Positions 1 through 10,018 of a stretch of DNA of 12,673 nt are shown in pieces. Numbering within the stretch: the stretch's first letter is position 1; every line of letters begins with the position of its first letter. Source of the stretch: Ginkgo biloba (taxonomy: Eukaryota > Streptophyta > Ginkgoopsida > Ginkgoales > Ginkgoaceae). The position numbers and the translations under genes are program-made. The notes below the pieces were generated by a model, which made no database searches, had not been told where the DNA came from, and worked only from the letters and a program-made list of their open reading frames with translations. The stretch is from assembly GCA_024626585.1 (NCBI GenBank), contig JANKJI010068795.1, positions 1 through 12,673 of the forward strand. The letters run 5' to 3'.

Positions 1-1042
1 ACTTTCCCTATTTTTTTGTTAAGGATGAAATGCTATAATTATAGCCTAGATACAACTTCTTTATTAATAGTCAAAATATTCTAATTTTATCACCAAACAT
101 CCTAAAATGGGGTTTATCCTTTAAATTTTAATTTTATAATTTTAAGTTATCATAGTTAAAATTTCCTATGTCAACTTATTTTAAAAACTTAGAAGAATTT
201 TTGGGGTGCTTGACACTTAAAACATTTCCTGTAGTTCATCCTTTTGGAGGTTTAAAATATTTAAGTGAAGTTGGCTGACATCCCCTTTTCAAAATTTATG
301 AAAAAGGTATTAAGTCCAAAGTGGCATGGAATTGTAAAAGGAATTAACTAAATTTGAGTGAAGTTTCAAGATTTCAAGGTTCAAAAATTGGTAGAGGAGG
401 CATGGTGACACTTTGTTGAGGGATTCTCCAAATGGAGGAATTTAAAAAAAATGGTTTTGAGCGAGGGTACATAGTGAGCAAGAAATTAAGAAATTTAGTT
501 TCCTTAATAATTGAGTTTCATAAAGGAACCTTAGACAATTATACTTTATGTTGAAATTCATTAAACAAAAGAAGTCAAAGGGACATAGGAAGTGAATAAA
601 ATATAAAATTGAGAGTTAAAGAATAGAGAGAATAATAGTGACTCAAAGGATGAATTTGGGATAATTCTATAAATAACAAGGGATATAGATTTTGTCTATG
701 GGGAAAAGAGAGCGAGAGAGTCTTTTTGGAAGACATAAAATATCCACATAACCATGGAATATATTTTTATTGTACAAATCTCTATGAGTTTCATATCATT
801 ATAGAATAATAGGCACAATGAATGTAATCATTGTTTATGATATAACTTAATAATAATATAGAGTTTTAAGATATAACTTAATAATATTCTATGTTTTCTC
901 CAATTTAAAATTTTGGTATCTATGTAAGAATGTGTGTGCCAATATTTTTCTATTGATATTTTAGATTTAAGTTGGTAGTATCACATACAGTTCTAGACAA
1001 AACAAATGTTATTTTTAAGAATAAACTAATTCAAGGATATGC
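1..1042. other. Non-coding AT-rich DNA
   Basis: No open reading frame of note, RNA gene or coding similarity is seen on either strand. The only structure found is the 31-bp duplication at 839-900. It could be old, unrecognisable transposon sequence. Confidence 0.6.
839..900. repeat. 31-bp tandem duplication
   Basis: GATATAACTTAATAAT occurs exactly at 839-854 and again at 870-885, with the following bases (ATATAGAGTTTT against ATTCTATGTTTT) partly similar. The period is 31 bp. This is a simple local duplication in AT-rich non-coding DNA. Confidence 0.6.
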
Positions 1043-2060
1043 ATTTAATTAATTTGGGATATTATGACTTTCCCACTGAGATACAAATAAAAACCAACCT
1101 CATATTATACCTAAGATGGATTTATGAAGTCCCAGTTCCCTAATAAGGCCATTCTGGCCCATTTTGGATATATTTTTTTAAATTACCATTGCACAAATAA
1201 TTTAATTAATATAACAATGGATTTTATCATATTGAAGGTGAAATATTATGAAACACCTTCATATTATACAAGGAGTGGACTCAAAAAATCTCAATTCCCC
1301 TAAAATTGTTAATTTGGCCTTTTTATTTTTAAATTATCATTGCATCAACCATAAGAATATAGTGTGAAATATTTTCCCACTAATAAATTCATGAATAATA
1401 TCATATCAATTTTGGAATAATACAAAACACCCTCATATATTCCTAAGGTAAGATCAAGAAGTGACAACTCCCCTAAAATAACCAAGTTTTCCCATCTTTT
1501 AGTTTTGTTTTTTTTAATTACCATTGAATTGAGAATATAATTAAGAATGAAATGTTTTTACATTAAAAATATATCTAATATACTCTTATATATGGTGTAA
1601 TTGTGTGAAACAACCTCACATTATGCCTAGGGTAGGCTCCTGAAGTCACAATTCTCCTAAAATCACCAGTGTTTGCCTATTTTTGTGGTTTTCTCAAAAT
1701 TGACATTGAACTAAGAATGAATTCAAACATAGGATGGTTCCACAGTGAATAATTTTTTGATATTATCTTATTAAAGGTGGAATCACATAAGACATCCACA
1801 TATTATGCCTAGAATGGACTTAGGATGTCTCATTTTCCTAATAGGGCCATTTTTGGCCCATTGAGTGTCAAATCAATATCATGATGGTTCTCCATTAAAA
1901 TATTCACTAGTATACTCCTATTAGAGGTAGAATCACATGAAACACCCTTCAGATAATGCCAATAGTGGGCTTCAAAAATTCTAATTCCCTTAAAATCATA
2001 CATTTTAATGAATTGAAAATAGATTCATATTGTAATTACCATTCAAATAAAATTATAATA
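1043..2060. repeat. Diverged tandem array, about six units of roughly 170 bp
   Basis: The block GAAACACCCTCATATTATGCCTA, or close variants, recurs with its centre near 1102, 1261, 1435, 1618, 1800 and 1951. Spacings are 159, 174, 183, 182 and 151 bp. Each copy is followed at a constant distance by a TCCCCTAAAAT-like block (about 1134, 1297, 1470, 1654, 1834 and 1986), then in most copies by a GGCCCATTTTTGG-like block and AAATTACCATTGAA. Each is preceded by TTAAAGGTGGAATCACATGA or a variant. Copies differ by many substitutions and small indels, so the array is old. It resembles a decayed satellite; no coding potential is seen. Confidence 0.75.
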
Positions 2061-2121
2061 AAATCAAATCAAATATTAATTAAATGGGAGTTATATTATA
2101 ATGATCATATAATGTGTTCAA

Positions 2122-2268
2122 AATTAATAAAAATTACATTTAACATAAATTATCATTATAATCATTATAATAATTAAAATTAAAAATATTATAAACTAAT
2201 CATAATAACACATCATAATTAATAAAAATGATATTAAAGATAAATTCATATTATAATCATCATAATAC
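2122..2268. repeat. AT-rich direct repeat, ~95-bp offset
   Basis: AATTAATAAAAATTACATT... at 2122 and AATTAATAAAAATGATATT... at 2217 both continue into a stretch like ATAAATTATCATTATAATCATTATAATA, with scattered mismatches over about 50 bp. The composition is almost purely A and T, so part of the similarity may be low complexity. Confidence 0.35.
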
Positions 2269-2341
2269 ATAAATTAACAACTTTAAATAACCAAGTATAA
2301 AGAAAAATATACAAGTTTGTGCAATTTATGTATAATAAAAA

Positions 2342-2357
2342 GTGTGTGTGTGTGTGT
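2342..2357. repeat. (GT)8 microsatellite
   Basis: An uninterrupted run of eight GT dinucleotides in non-coding DNA. Confidence 0.95.
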
Positions 2358-2679
2358 AGCTTAACAATCCAAAATATAGAAATGCATGTATATATACAAA
2401 TTATTCATGTCCTTGAGAGGAATGGGAATTATCATGTATCTTCCTCATGCTCCCCATGTATATAGTAATCCTAAATTACCTTATATCCCTAATCACACCC
2501 ACTTTAATTAATCTCTCTCTAACATAACAAATTACAGCATGCCACTCATCATACCCACTCATTATGAATTTATAAAATTGGCACCTCCATGATATAGTAT
2601 TTGTCCTTATGCAAAGATCCCACTTCTAAGATATATAACCATCCAAGATAGCCTCTCAAATTAAATCCATGTTATAAAG

Positions 2680-2734
2680 GTATAGTGGGGGAGTATTAGA
2701 GTATAAACCAACTCTACTATACACTCCACTATAT
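2680..2734. repeat. Imperfect inverted repeat with short loop
   Basis: The left arm GTATAGTGGGGGAGTATTAGAGT (2680-2702) is nearly complementary to the right arm ACTCTACTATACACTCCACTATAT (2711-2734), separated by 8 bases. Both arm ends pair well (TATAGTGG with CCACTATA, and AGAGT with ACTCT), with mismatches and a bulge in the middle. The stem is short for a microRNA precursor. It could be a remnant of a small terminal-inverted-repeat element. Confidence 0.4.
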
Positions 2735-3871
2735 AGGACTCCTATATGATGAATTATAGCAGTATCTCCATGAACTTAGTGTACTTCCTGAAGAAAAAAT
2801 GATAAACTAATACAAGAGAAGAAATAATAATAGAATCTTAATTTAATAATGAGAAAGGAAATAATAAGAGCACATCCACAAGAATACATAAGAGATTTTA
2901 CCCTAGGAAACCCTTTCAAGAAAAAACCCAATAAAATAACACTTTATTAGATATAAAAATAAGTTCTCCAAATGCCCCTTAATCTCCTTTACAATCTTGT
3001 ACATGCATACTTCATCATCATATTTTTGCCTCTATGATGCACAAGTATTTATAGACGCACTAATATAAGAAACTACCAAGCGATGATACATAACCATGGG
3101 TACAAAACCATGGGCCCCTATAACGACCCAAACCCTAGACCCCAATCATATAATGAATTCAATGGTATGTTGATAAATAATGAATCACTATAACTTAGAT
3201 TAGTAATGGATTACTGCGTATCCTAAAATCCATAAGATAATTGGGTAATAAATGAATCTTCTCCATTATAATTCCTATATTTTAAGTTTTAAATATTTTA
3301 GATGGCATTGATATTATAAATGGTTTGGTACTAGAAGTTTGTCATCAATTAAAGTGTTATTTTATCTAAAACATGGTGAGGAGGAGGTAAGAAATACTTC
3401 AAGATAATAACTCAACATGCAATATCGTGTATAGTTTGATTATAAATAAGATAGGTTTGTGTGGTGTCAATAAATCTCATTATGTATACAATATGAAATC
3501 AATAATTAAAACTTAATATGTATATCCTAGATGAATCAAATAGAAATATATTTCAAATGAAATAAATTACAGTAAGTATAAAGTTTACATAAATAGAATA
3601 GTATTGTAAATAAACTGAATAAATTTTATATATGAAAAAATACTACACTCTTGTTTAGATAATAGAGCTATGAGAAGTCAAATATCTCCAAGTATTATCA
3701 AAGGAATAGGAGAAAGAATAATAAGTTCATGAATAGTAGTCCTTAGATTAGACTTATACATCACTAGTTATCTACCTAATACATCACAGTGATGCTCTAC
3801 TAGAAGATATCATAACCAATACTCAATGATAGTATTGGCCATAATCTCTCTATATATTATAGTTATCTTTA

Positions 3872-3897
3872 TCTCTCTCTCTCTCTCTCTCTCTCTC
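3872..3897. repeat. (TC)13 microsatellite
   Basis: An uninterrupted run of thirteen TC dinucleotides, preceded by a shorter TCTCTC at 3845-3850. It is likely length-polymorphic between individuals. Confidence 0.97.
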
Positions 3898-5076
3898 CCC
3901 TATAATAATATCCAACTTTCCTAAAGCTACATACGTCCCCCTAATAGTGGCATCCATGTTTATAATGGTAATATCCCTTGCCTAAGATATAGATATATCT
4001 ATATGAATATTCACCTAAGATAGATGAGATGGATTAGTTTAAGATAGGCCATATCCATCATAAGTTATAGTAGTTGAAGGTAAAATCTTAGAAATAAATA
4101 TAGAAATAATTCATACTACCTCTCCAATCACACATTATGATCCCTAAACTACTTAAGACATGTAAACCTATATAAAATCATCTAATCTAGTTCTAACTAT
4201 AGGTGGTGGTGATGGTGTTATAAGTCATCTTAATCTACATTGACTCTCTAGATAATCATGCTATCTATCCCATTCATATCTATGCCAAGGTTGGTGATTG
4301 GTGAAATCCATTGTACACCCTATAATAGCATATGCATATAACTTCATTAAAAACTATACTAGAATGTACTAGTTATGAGAGGTCCCATTAAAAGTATGAA
4401 AGAATATAGGATAAATCAATTCCTAAAATATTGGATGAATGTATCTTGTGATAGAAAAAGAAAGAGAGAAAATGATGTAGTTGATCTTGTTGATACTAAA
4501 ATATGAATAAAATCATTTCATACATCACCATGCTATCTACATCAAAATATATAAGTGTTATACCATCATTGAGACCCTAATAAAAATTCTTTAGAAAATC
4601 ATCTATTTAATGAGAATGGGTAGTAAGAGTCTATATTATGTCACTAGTATTGACATAGATTTGTGCAACACTACACCTTAGTACTCAAATATTTCCATAA
4701 ACCATATTTTAATAGTGAGTTAGGGATATTAGTATGGGTTGAATAAATCTTCATGGGATTTTGATCACCACAAGCTTCATCATCTAAATATACCTCCTCT
4801 AAAATTAGCTTCATCAGCATCCTAACTCTATCCCAAATAAAATATACCACTAAAATTAAATATAGGAGTGTCCTTAGACATAATGATATGTCAAAGTCTA
4901 CTAACTCAAACTCATAATCAAAGTTTAATTAATTAAAAGGTTTTAATTAAAATTTTAACAACACTTCACTATAATTTTTTATCTCACTATTACTCGAGGT
5001 CTTTCTCTCTTGTAGAAGTGAAAATGATCCCAAATAAAAAAAGAGGATTTATAAAGAGGATATAACACTTAGAGGG

Positions 5077-5820
5077 ACCTTGATCAAGGTGGTTTAAATT
5101 CGATCAAGATGCTCTAATTATACTAAGATATGTTATTGACCTAAGTCAATGATATTACACATGGGGGCCTTGATTGAGATTTAAGGGGAACTCGATCCTC
5201 CCTTAGATCTTAATCACATTCCTCCCATAATATAAGATGATGGGGATTAAATAGTGAAGTTCTCCTAATTGAGGGTAAGCTTGATTGAGATGTCTTTCAC
5301 CTCTCTCAAGAATCTTAGGGATCTTAATTTAGGTCTCTCTAGAATGGAAAAAAATTTAATTAAGGCTCGTACTAATGGAGAGATCTCAATTGGTATCCCT
5401 CAAATGATTATATATTTCATGTGAATTATGTGCATGAAATTAGCATTAATTACTAACCTAGCTAATAAATTACTTACTCATCAATGTTAATAAGATAAAT
5501 ACTTTGATTGAGATCTTACCTTATCAATTGTTCCTAGCTAACTATGATGATTAGTGGGCCATATTAAAGGGACCTCGATTAAGGTGTTAGAGATAACTAA
5601 TATTTGAAGGTCTTAAAGGTGACTAGGATCTTTTGAGGGAGCCTTAATTAAGGTCCCTATATGCTAAGTTAGAATTTATGAGTCCTTGATTAAGGCTCCT
5701 CAACTTAATTGATAGATAAACTGGCATTTTTCTTAGCCTAAGGTAAAACCTCAATTGAGTTCTAACCTTGATTGATCTTAGGAACCTTAATTGAGGTCTT
5801 CTAGTAACCTCAATCAAGGT
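5077..5820. repeat. Cluster of short palindromic 12-mers (CCTTGATCAAGG family)
   Basis: Variants of a dyad-symmetric 12-mer CCT(T/C)(G/A)AT(C/T)(A/G)AGG recur through this stretch. Perfect palindromes occur at 5077-5090 (ACCTTGATCAAGGT) and 5642-5653 (CCTTAATTAAGG). Near-perfect copies are at 5168-5179, 5573-5584, 5684-5695, 5749-5760, 5785-5796 and 5808-5819, with weaker ones near 5101, 5279, 5356 and 5505. Spacing is irregular, from about 25 to over 100 bp, and flanks often read GAGGGACC or GGTCCCT. No long open reading frame is present. This looks like a degenerate low-complexity or minisatellite-type repeat. Binding of a dimeric protein is possible but unsupported. Confidence 0.6.
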
Positions 5821-8227
5821 CCCTCCTTAGAAATCTACACCGTGTCAAATTCATAACCTTTTGGCAATCTAACATGGCCAAAACTCAATTCATTCCTATG
5901 TGGTTCATCTTCTTTATTTTATTTTCTTTCTAAAAAAAATATTTAATGAAGTTTAAAATATAAAATCTATTTGTTAAAGAATGTTTTAATTTACTATTCC
6001 ATCCATTTAGGTGTCATGCAAAGGTAGAGGGTTAGCCCTAATCCATTTTGATGTACCTGCTTGGTAGGAGAATGAGAAAATGACCCCCATGTACATTGTG
6101 GAAGCAATTTGGTGTCAAACTAAGGGAGTACTCAGTTATTGTAATTGCTTGATTCTCTTCTTCTCTATGAAATCTAGCTCTCTGTCACTCCATACAGTCT
6201 CACTATTCTCTGTATGGCTAAACTTATCAAAACTGTATAAACGTGCATGATTGCAGAGCATGCCGTATAAGCGTGCACTCTTGCAATTGTGTTTCCACGG
6301 TATCGTAAAAATACGCCAAAAAATTATAGTATAGAACTGAAAGGCAAAAAACTCAATAAAACATCAAAAAATTGGCACGCCAATGCACACATGTATATCC
6401 TTCTGCATGTGCTTACTGAAGTTGCAAATACCTACATGATCATCCAAAGGATCTCCTATGAAATAATCTAATTGGACACAAGGATCAAGAACAATATCTA
6501 CACAAGATTCAAGATCAACCCTAAAGCTCCACAAAAGATATTGGACAAATAAATAAAGCTCATAATATTTCCACAAGATTACTACGCATAAGTCACAAGA
6601 CTTGCAGCAAGAGAATAAATTACAAGACTAAGGTACAAGGACCAAAAGTGAGGAGAACATAAGGTAAGAGGTTATTTTATACAATAATCCTCTTCCACAA
6701 TTAACCCAATACTAAAGTGGGAACATGGACTTACATGCCACAACCCTAACTATCTCATCCACACAATTAGAAAGTAAAGTGCCACTTAAGTCATGTTTTA
6801 TAATAGTAACATGCTTGTGCACATACATTGTCCATTATTAGCCATTAGTTAAATAAAGTAAGAGATACTAGTGAGAAAAAATCCTAAATGGATAAAAAAC
6901 TCTCTATTAGTTCCCCATGGTCATAGCCCTTCCATGTGCTTGACTCCATAGAACCATGTGCTAACTCTCCAAGGCACATCATATTCAACCACTATGAATG
7001 AATCTGATTTTAACTTCTAAAAGGTCTTAGTGAGATTATATTTCTTATTATCGTTATGGACATAACCATAGGTACTATTTCATTAAGCTTTTGTACAATT
7101 TTATTCTTTTCTAGAATAAAATATATTATAGAATGGCATATAAACAAATGAAGATTATAATAGGTTACCTAAAATTGGGTAGTTGTATGGGCTAAGGGGA
7201 AATATTCAAGATTGATTATATTTAATCATCCATCACATATAAATAACACCTTGAATTTATTTATTTTTTATTTCTGAACTCATCACTTCCATGCTAATGG
7301 TTAATATTTAATTCCCAAAGTCCTTGTGTAACATAAGATTCAAATCCTCAAATTAATGATATTTCCATCGCATCCATGCTAATGATATTAGTTCTTTTGA
7401 GTTGATAAATAGGGTGTGCCATTTTTTTTTACCATATTGTAAAGGAGAATATTTTCAAGTTATTGGAGAATGATAGTCCTATTAAAAGTAAAAAGTGTAG
7501 AAAATATTAATACGTTGGACATAAGTTATAAGTATGATAAGGAATCTATTCCTTAACCCCATACAGAAGAATGCATTAAAAAAATATGTGAAAGATTTAT
7601 TTGTGGAATCTGTGTTTAGCAATAGATATTATTATGATGTTAAAATTCTTGAGAAGGAAAATTTTATTATAGAAATAAGATATTGAGTAACTCATTCCTA
7701 TATTAATTCATATTCTTCTTCCTTTTAATGAGGCTCTACAACTATATTTTTTTCCTTCCCAGTCAAATCCTCCAAAAGATTCACACAACACTTCTTACTT
7801 TGTAGATTCAAATTTATTCACCTTTGTTTATATGATATCTTTTCTACAACCCTCTATTCAAAAGTAAGAGGGCCTTGGTGTCATAAATAAAAAACATATA
7901 AAACTTCATCTATGTATTTCTAATTAAGTTAATGGACAACATTCACAAAATTATAATGAATACGCACTACCATCATGGTCTAACAATTAATAAAATTTGA
8001 ATGGTATCACTTAATAGCATGGCTAGATTAGTTCTAATACTTATGCACTGCTAGAACTGCTAATGTCATGTTTGATAAACTATACATATTACATAACGTA
8101 TGCATTAATGGTAGCTTAGTGTGGTAGAATATGCATTAATAATTTGACTTGAAGGTATTTCAGATGTAACTTCTTCTCGTGAACTCCATATATATGAAAC
8201 GAAACAAGCCTTGAACATTTTGGAAAC
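5821..8227. other. Non-coding stretch downstream of the reductase gene
   Basis: Apart from the 30-bp direct repeat at 6235-6288, no supported feature is seen. Short open frames at 6289-6471 (plus) and 6364-6576 (minus) overlap each other, have no recognisable domain and are best treated as chance. Confidence 0.55.
6235..6288. repeat. 30-bp direct repeat (GTATAAnCGTGCA)
   Basis: GTATAAACGTGCATGATTGCA at 6235 is repeated as GTATAAGCGTGCACTCTTGCA at 6265, a period of 30 bp. Nearby CGTATAAG and GTATCGTAAAAATACG continue the theme. The flanking DNA shows no coding potential. Confidence 0.5.
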
Positions 8228-8237
8228 TTTATTTATT
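8228..8237 (-). terminator. Overlapping AATAAA poly(A) signals of the reductase gene
   Basis: The minus strand reads AATAAATAAA here, which is two overlapping canonical AATAAA hexamers. They sit about 135 bp beyond the TAG at 8372-8370, a usual 3' UTR length for a plant gene. The cleavage site would lie a little further, around 8200-8220. A T/A-rich stretch precedes the signals. Confidence 0.6.
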
Positions 8238-8369
8238 CGACAATTCAGAGAGGATACATGTTGGGCTCCATGGGTTGGATAACACTACATAGTTATTAAT
8301 TTCAAGAAGAATAAAGTAATCAAATGGCTTTTATCCATTTTACCAAAATTCTAAAGTGCATGGACATGA

Positions 8370-9638
8370 CTAGACAAACTTGTTGAGGTATTCATCAACA
8401 GTGGTGTAATTGACTTCTGGATAGAGTTGGCTTCCTTCCACTCCATTCTCACCAATCTCGAAGTTGCACTGATCTCCTCGAGCAAATATGTCGTGCACGA
8501 TAGATAAGATTATATTATTTGGAAATGGAGTGTCTGCAGCAGCAATGGCCAGATATTAGAGATCAAGTGAATAATTTCCAAATTATAACAATATCAATCA
8601 TGAAGAAAATGTGACCTTGAATTTGTTGAAGGAGTTGCTCCTCGGGCAAAATGACCTTCTCCAGCGCCTTGCCGATCTTGTGTTCCCACAGGGCAACCAA
8701 CTCATTCTGAGATTTAGTATTGGCAGAGGGACGGAGGTAGAGAGTCTTGTTCAAGGTCCTCGGATCGTCCGCGGCCTTGATTGTGTAGGTTGCGATATCT
8801 TCTTCCTCCATCATAACAGCTGCACATCCAAACATCATCACGCGGCTTAATTAATTACGATTAATTAATCACAATAATAAGATCAAATTACGAGAATTAA
8901 TTAATTACCTTTCGCATTGCCATCGCCATAGATGACCACTTTGTCTCTCGGCGGTGCAGTTAAACCGGGTTGAACGAGATTGGCCAGGAAATAGCCTGCA
9001 AAAGTGTTGGAGGAGACATACGTGTAAGGAATGCCTGCAGCCTCAACTGCTCGACGAATTTGGACCTTGAGACCGAACAGTCCTTTCGCAGGTTCTACTG
9101 CTTGGACCCTGTCCACATCGTTTCCGAATTCCGAAGGTAGAAATCTCTGCACAACAACAATATTAATCATTAAATATTTTAAATCCCCGCCCAATTCCAA
9201 TTCTAAGTCCAATATTTATGGAAATACCTTTATGGTTCCGACTTGCTTGATGGCATCGATAATTCTGAGCTGATCCATTATCTGAACACCAACACATGAT
9301 ATGACGATATCCACTTGTTTCACTGCTGCCACGAGACTGCCATGGTCTTCCAGAGATCCCTGCAATATGTACCCAGATGAAATATTATCAATAAACATAT
9401 GTTTTCTCCTTTGATTTCTAAAAACGTAAATAAAATAAGTGGCAGCGGTACGCACATGGAGAATGGTGATGCCTGCGGACTTGAAGGAGTCGAGAAGTTG
9501 GGCCTTGTCGGGATGAGAGGCCGTGGTGGGACGAACCAGAACGAGAGTGGGATGACCCAACGCGGCGCTTGCTTTGGCAACGTACTTTCCAATGTAGCCC
9601 GTCGCTCCGACTATCAGAATTCTGCTCTTCTCCCCCAT
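8370..9638 (-). CDS. PCBER: Phenylcoumaran benzylic ether reductase / isoflavone-reductase-like NADPH enzyme, five exons
   Basis: Exons on the minus strand are 9638-9456, 9359-9228, 9146-8909, 8819-8616 and 8533-8370: 921 nt, 306 residues plus TAG. Introns of 96, 81, 89 and 82 bp are all GT-AG, with phases 0, 0, 1, 1. The start at 9638 gives the family N-terminus MGEKSRILIVGATGYIG in an AAAAATGG context; an in-frame ATG at 9698 lies in the leader. Residues 11-17 (GATGYIG) form the GxxGxxG NADPH-binding loop of an atypical short-chain dehydrogenase. RFLPSEFGNDVD starts at residue 106. Lys132 aligns with the family's catalytic lysine. YTYVSSNTFAGYF, APPRDKV, YGDGNAK and the C-terminal LYPEVNYTTVDEYLNKFV are also family hallmarks. 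Family members reduce the benzylic ether of phenylcoumaran neolignans, such as dehydrodiconiferyl alcohol, in the cytosol. Length (usual ~308) and the short loop before Lys132 favour PCBER over pinoresinol-lariciresinol reductase. Exact substrate is inferred. The frame is intact, so the gene looks functional. Confidence 0.93.
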
Positions 9639-9746
9639 TTTTCTGCAACAAATACTTGGCCAAATGAATTGAAATATAACACAGTGCTGATAATTCACAA
9701 TTCAGTGCCGCTGCTGCTGCTATACTGCCGGTGTCTAAGCTAATTA

Positions 9747-9753
9747 ATTTATA
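9747..9753 (-). promoter_or_regulatory. TATA box of the reductase gene
   Basis: On the minus strand the sequence reads TTATAAATTAA, containing the TATAAAT core. It lies about 110 bp upstream of the ATG. Transcription would be expected to begin 25-35 bp downstream, near 9720, giving a leader of about 80 nt that begins in or near a GCA-trinucleotide run (9706-9729). The start site itself is inferred. Confidence 0.65.
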
Positions 9754-9761
9754 AGGAGACT

Positions 9762-9912
9762 CTCCACCAATCCAAAAAAGAAAAGTCTAAGTCACACCTC
9801 CCACGAAACGTCAACATGGACGAGAAAATTAACATCCTCCACCAATCCAAGAAAAAGAAAAGTCTAACTCACACCCTCTGCGAAACTTCCACATTGACGA
9901 CAAAATTAACTC
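9762..9912. repeat. Imperfect 75-bp tandem duplication in the reductase promoter
   Basis: Two adjacent copies start with CTCCACCAATCCAA at 9762 and 9837. Both run through AAGAAAAGTCTAA, TCACACC, CGAAAC and AAAATTAAC. Copy 2 is two bases longer in its A-rich run, so the spacing grows from 75 to 77 bp across the unit. The copies have diverged by substitution but remain easy to align. Each carries one CCAAT box and one TTGACG sequence, which combines a W-box core and an as-1-type core. In copy 1 this is on the minus strand (9814-9809) and in copy 2 on the plus strand (9894-9899), at non-equivalent positions. The duplication lies directly upstream of the TATA box, so it may affect expression; that is inference. 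Confidence 0.75.
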
Positions 9913-9974
9913 CCGATTGTTCTTCAAAGTCTACCACCGACGGAGCACCTTATTCAACCAAGACCAAGTGGACG

Positions 9975-10018
9975 CCTACCTCCTTCCTTCTTTCTTGTTG
10001 TGGATTCCTATTCCTACC
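9975..10018. promoter_or_regulatory. Two CCTACC motifs resembling MYB AC-elements
   Basis: CCTACC occurs at 9975-9980 and at 10013-10018 (as CCTACCAA), about 340 and 380 bp upstream of the reductase ATG. AC-elements such as ACCTACC are the known targets of MYB factors controlling phenylpropanoid genes. Both sites match six of the seven bases of AC-I. Six-base matches occur by chance, so this is only suggestive. Confidence 0.25.

Larger units (their letters stand above)
2061..5076. other. Long non-coding AT-rich stretch
   Basis: Stops are dense in all six frames and no gene is recognised. Contents are the AT-rich repeat at 2122-2268, the two microsatellites, the hairpin at 2680-2734, and an 18-nt perfect palindrome ATATAGATATATCTATAT at 3987-4004. 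Nothing resembling retrotransposon polyprotein, primer-binding site or long terminal repeats was found by eye. Confidence 0.6.

Noticed and set aside
1956-2177. 73-residue plus-strand open frame
   Set aside because: It spans the last unit of the tandem array and AT-rich sequence and is dominated by N, I, K and Y, as expected for non-coding AT-rich DNA.
6289-6576. Overlapping short frames on both strands
   Set aside because: Both are short, mutually overlapping and without a domain; no splice-linked continuation was found.
8611-8850. 79-residue plus-strand open frame
   Set aside because: It is antisense to exon 4 of the reductase, which has clear homology and splice sites.
9216-9698. 160-residue minus-strand frame as a stand-alone gene
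   Set aside because: It is exon 1 and exon 2 of the reductase read through intron 1, starting from an upstream in-frame ATG in the leader.
9399-9743. 114-residue plus-strand open frame
   Set aside because: It lies antisense to exon 1 and the leader of the reductase gene and has no family signature, so it is a by-product of coding-strand composition.
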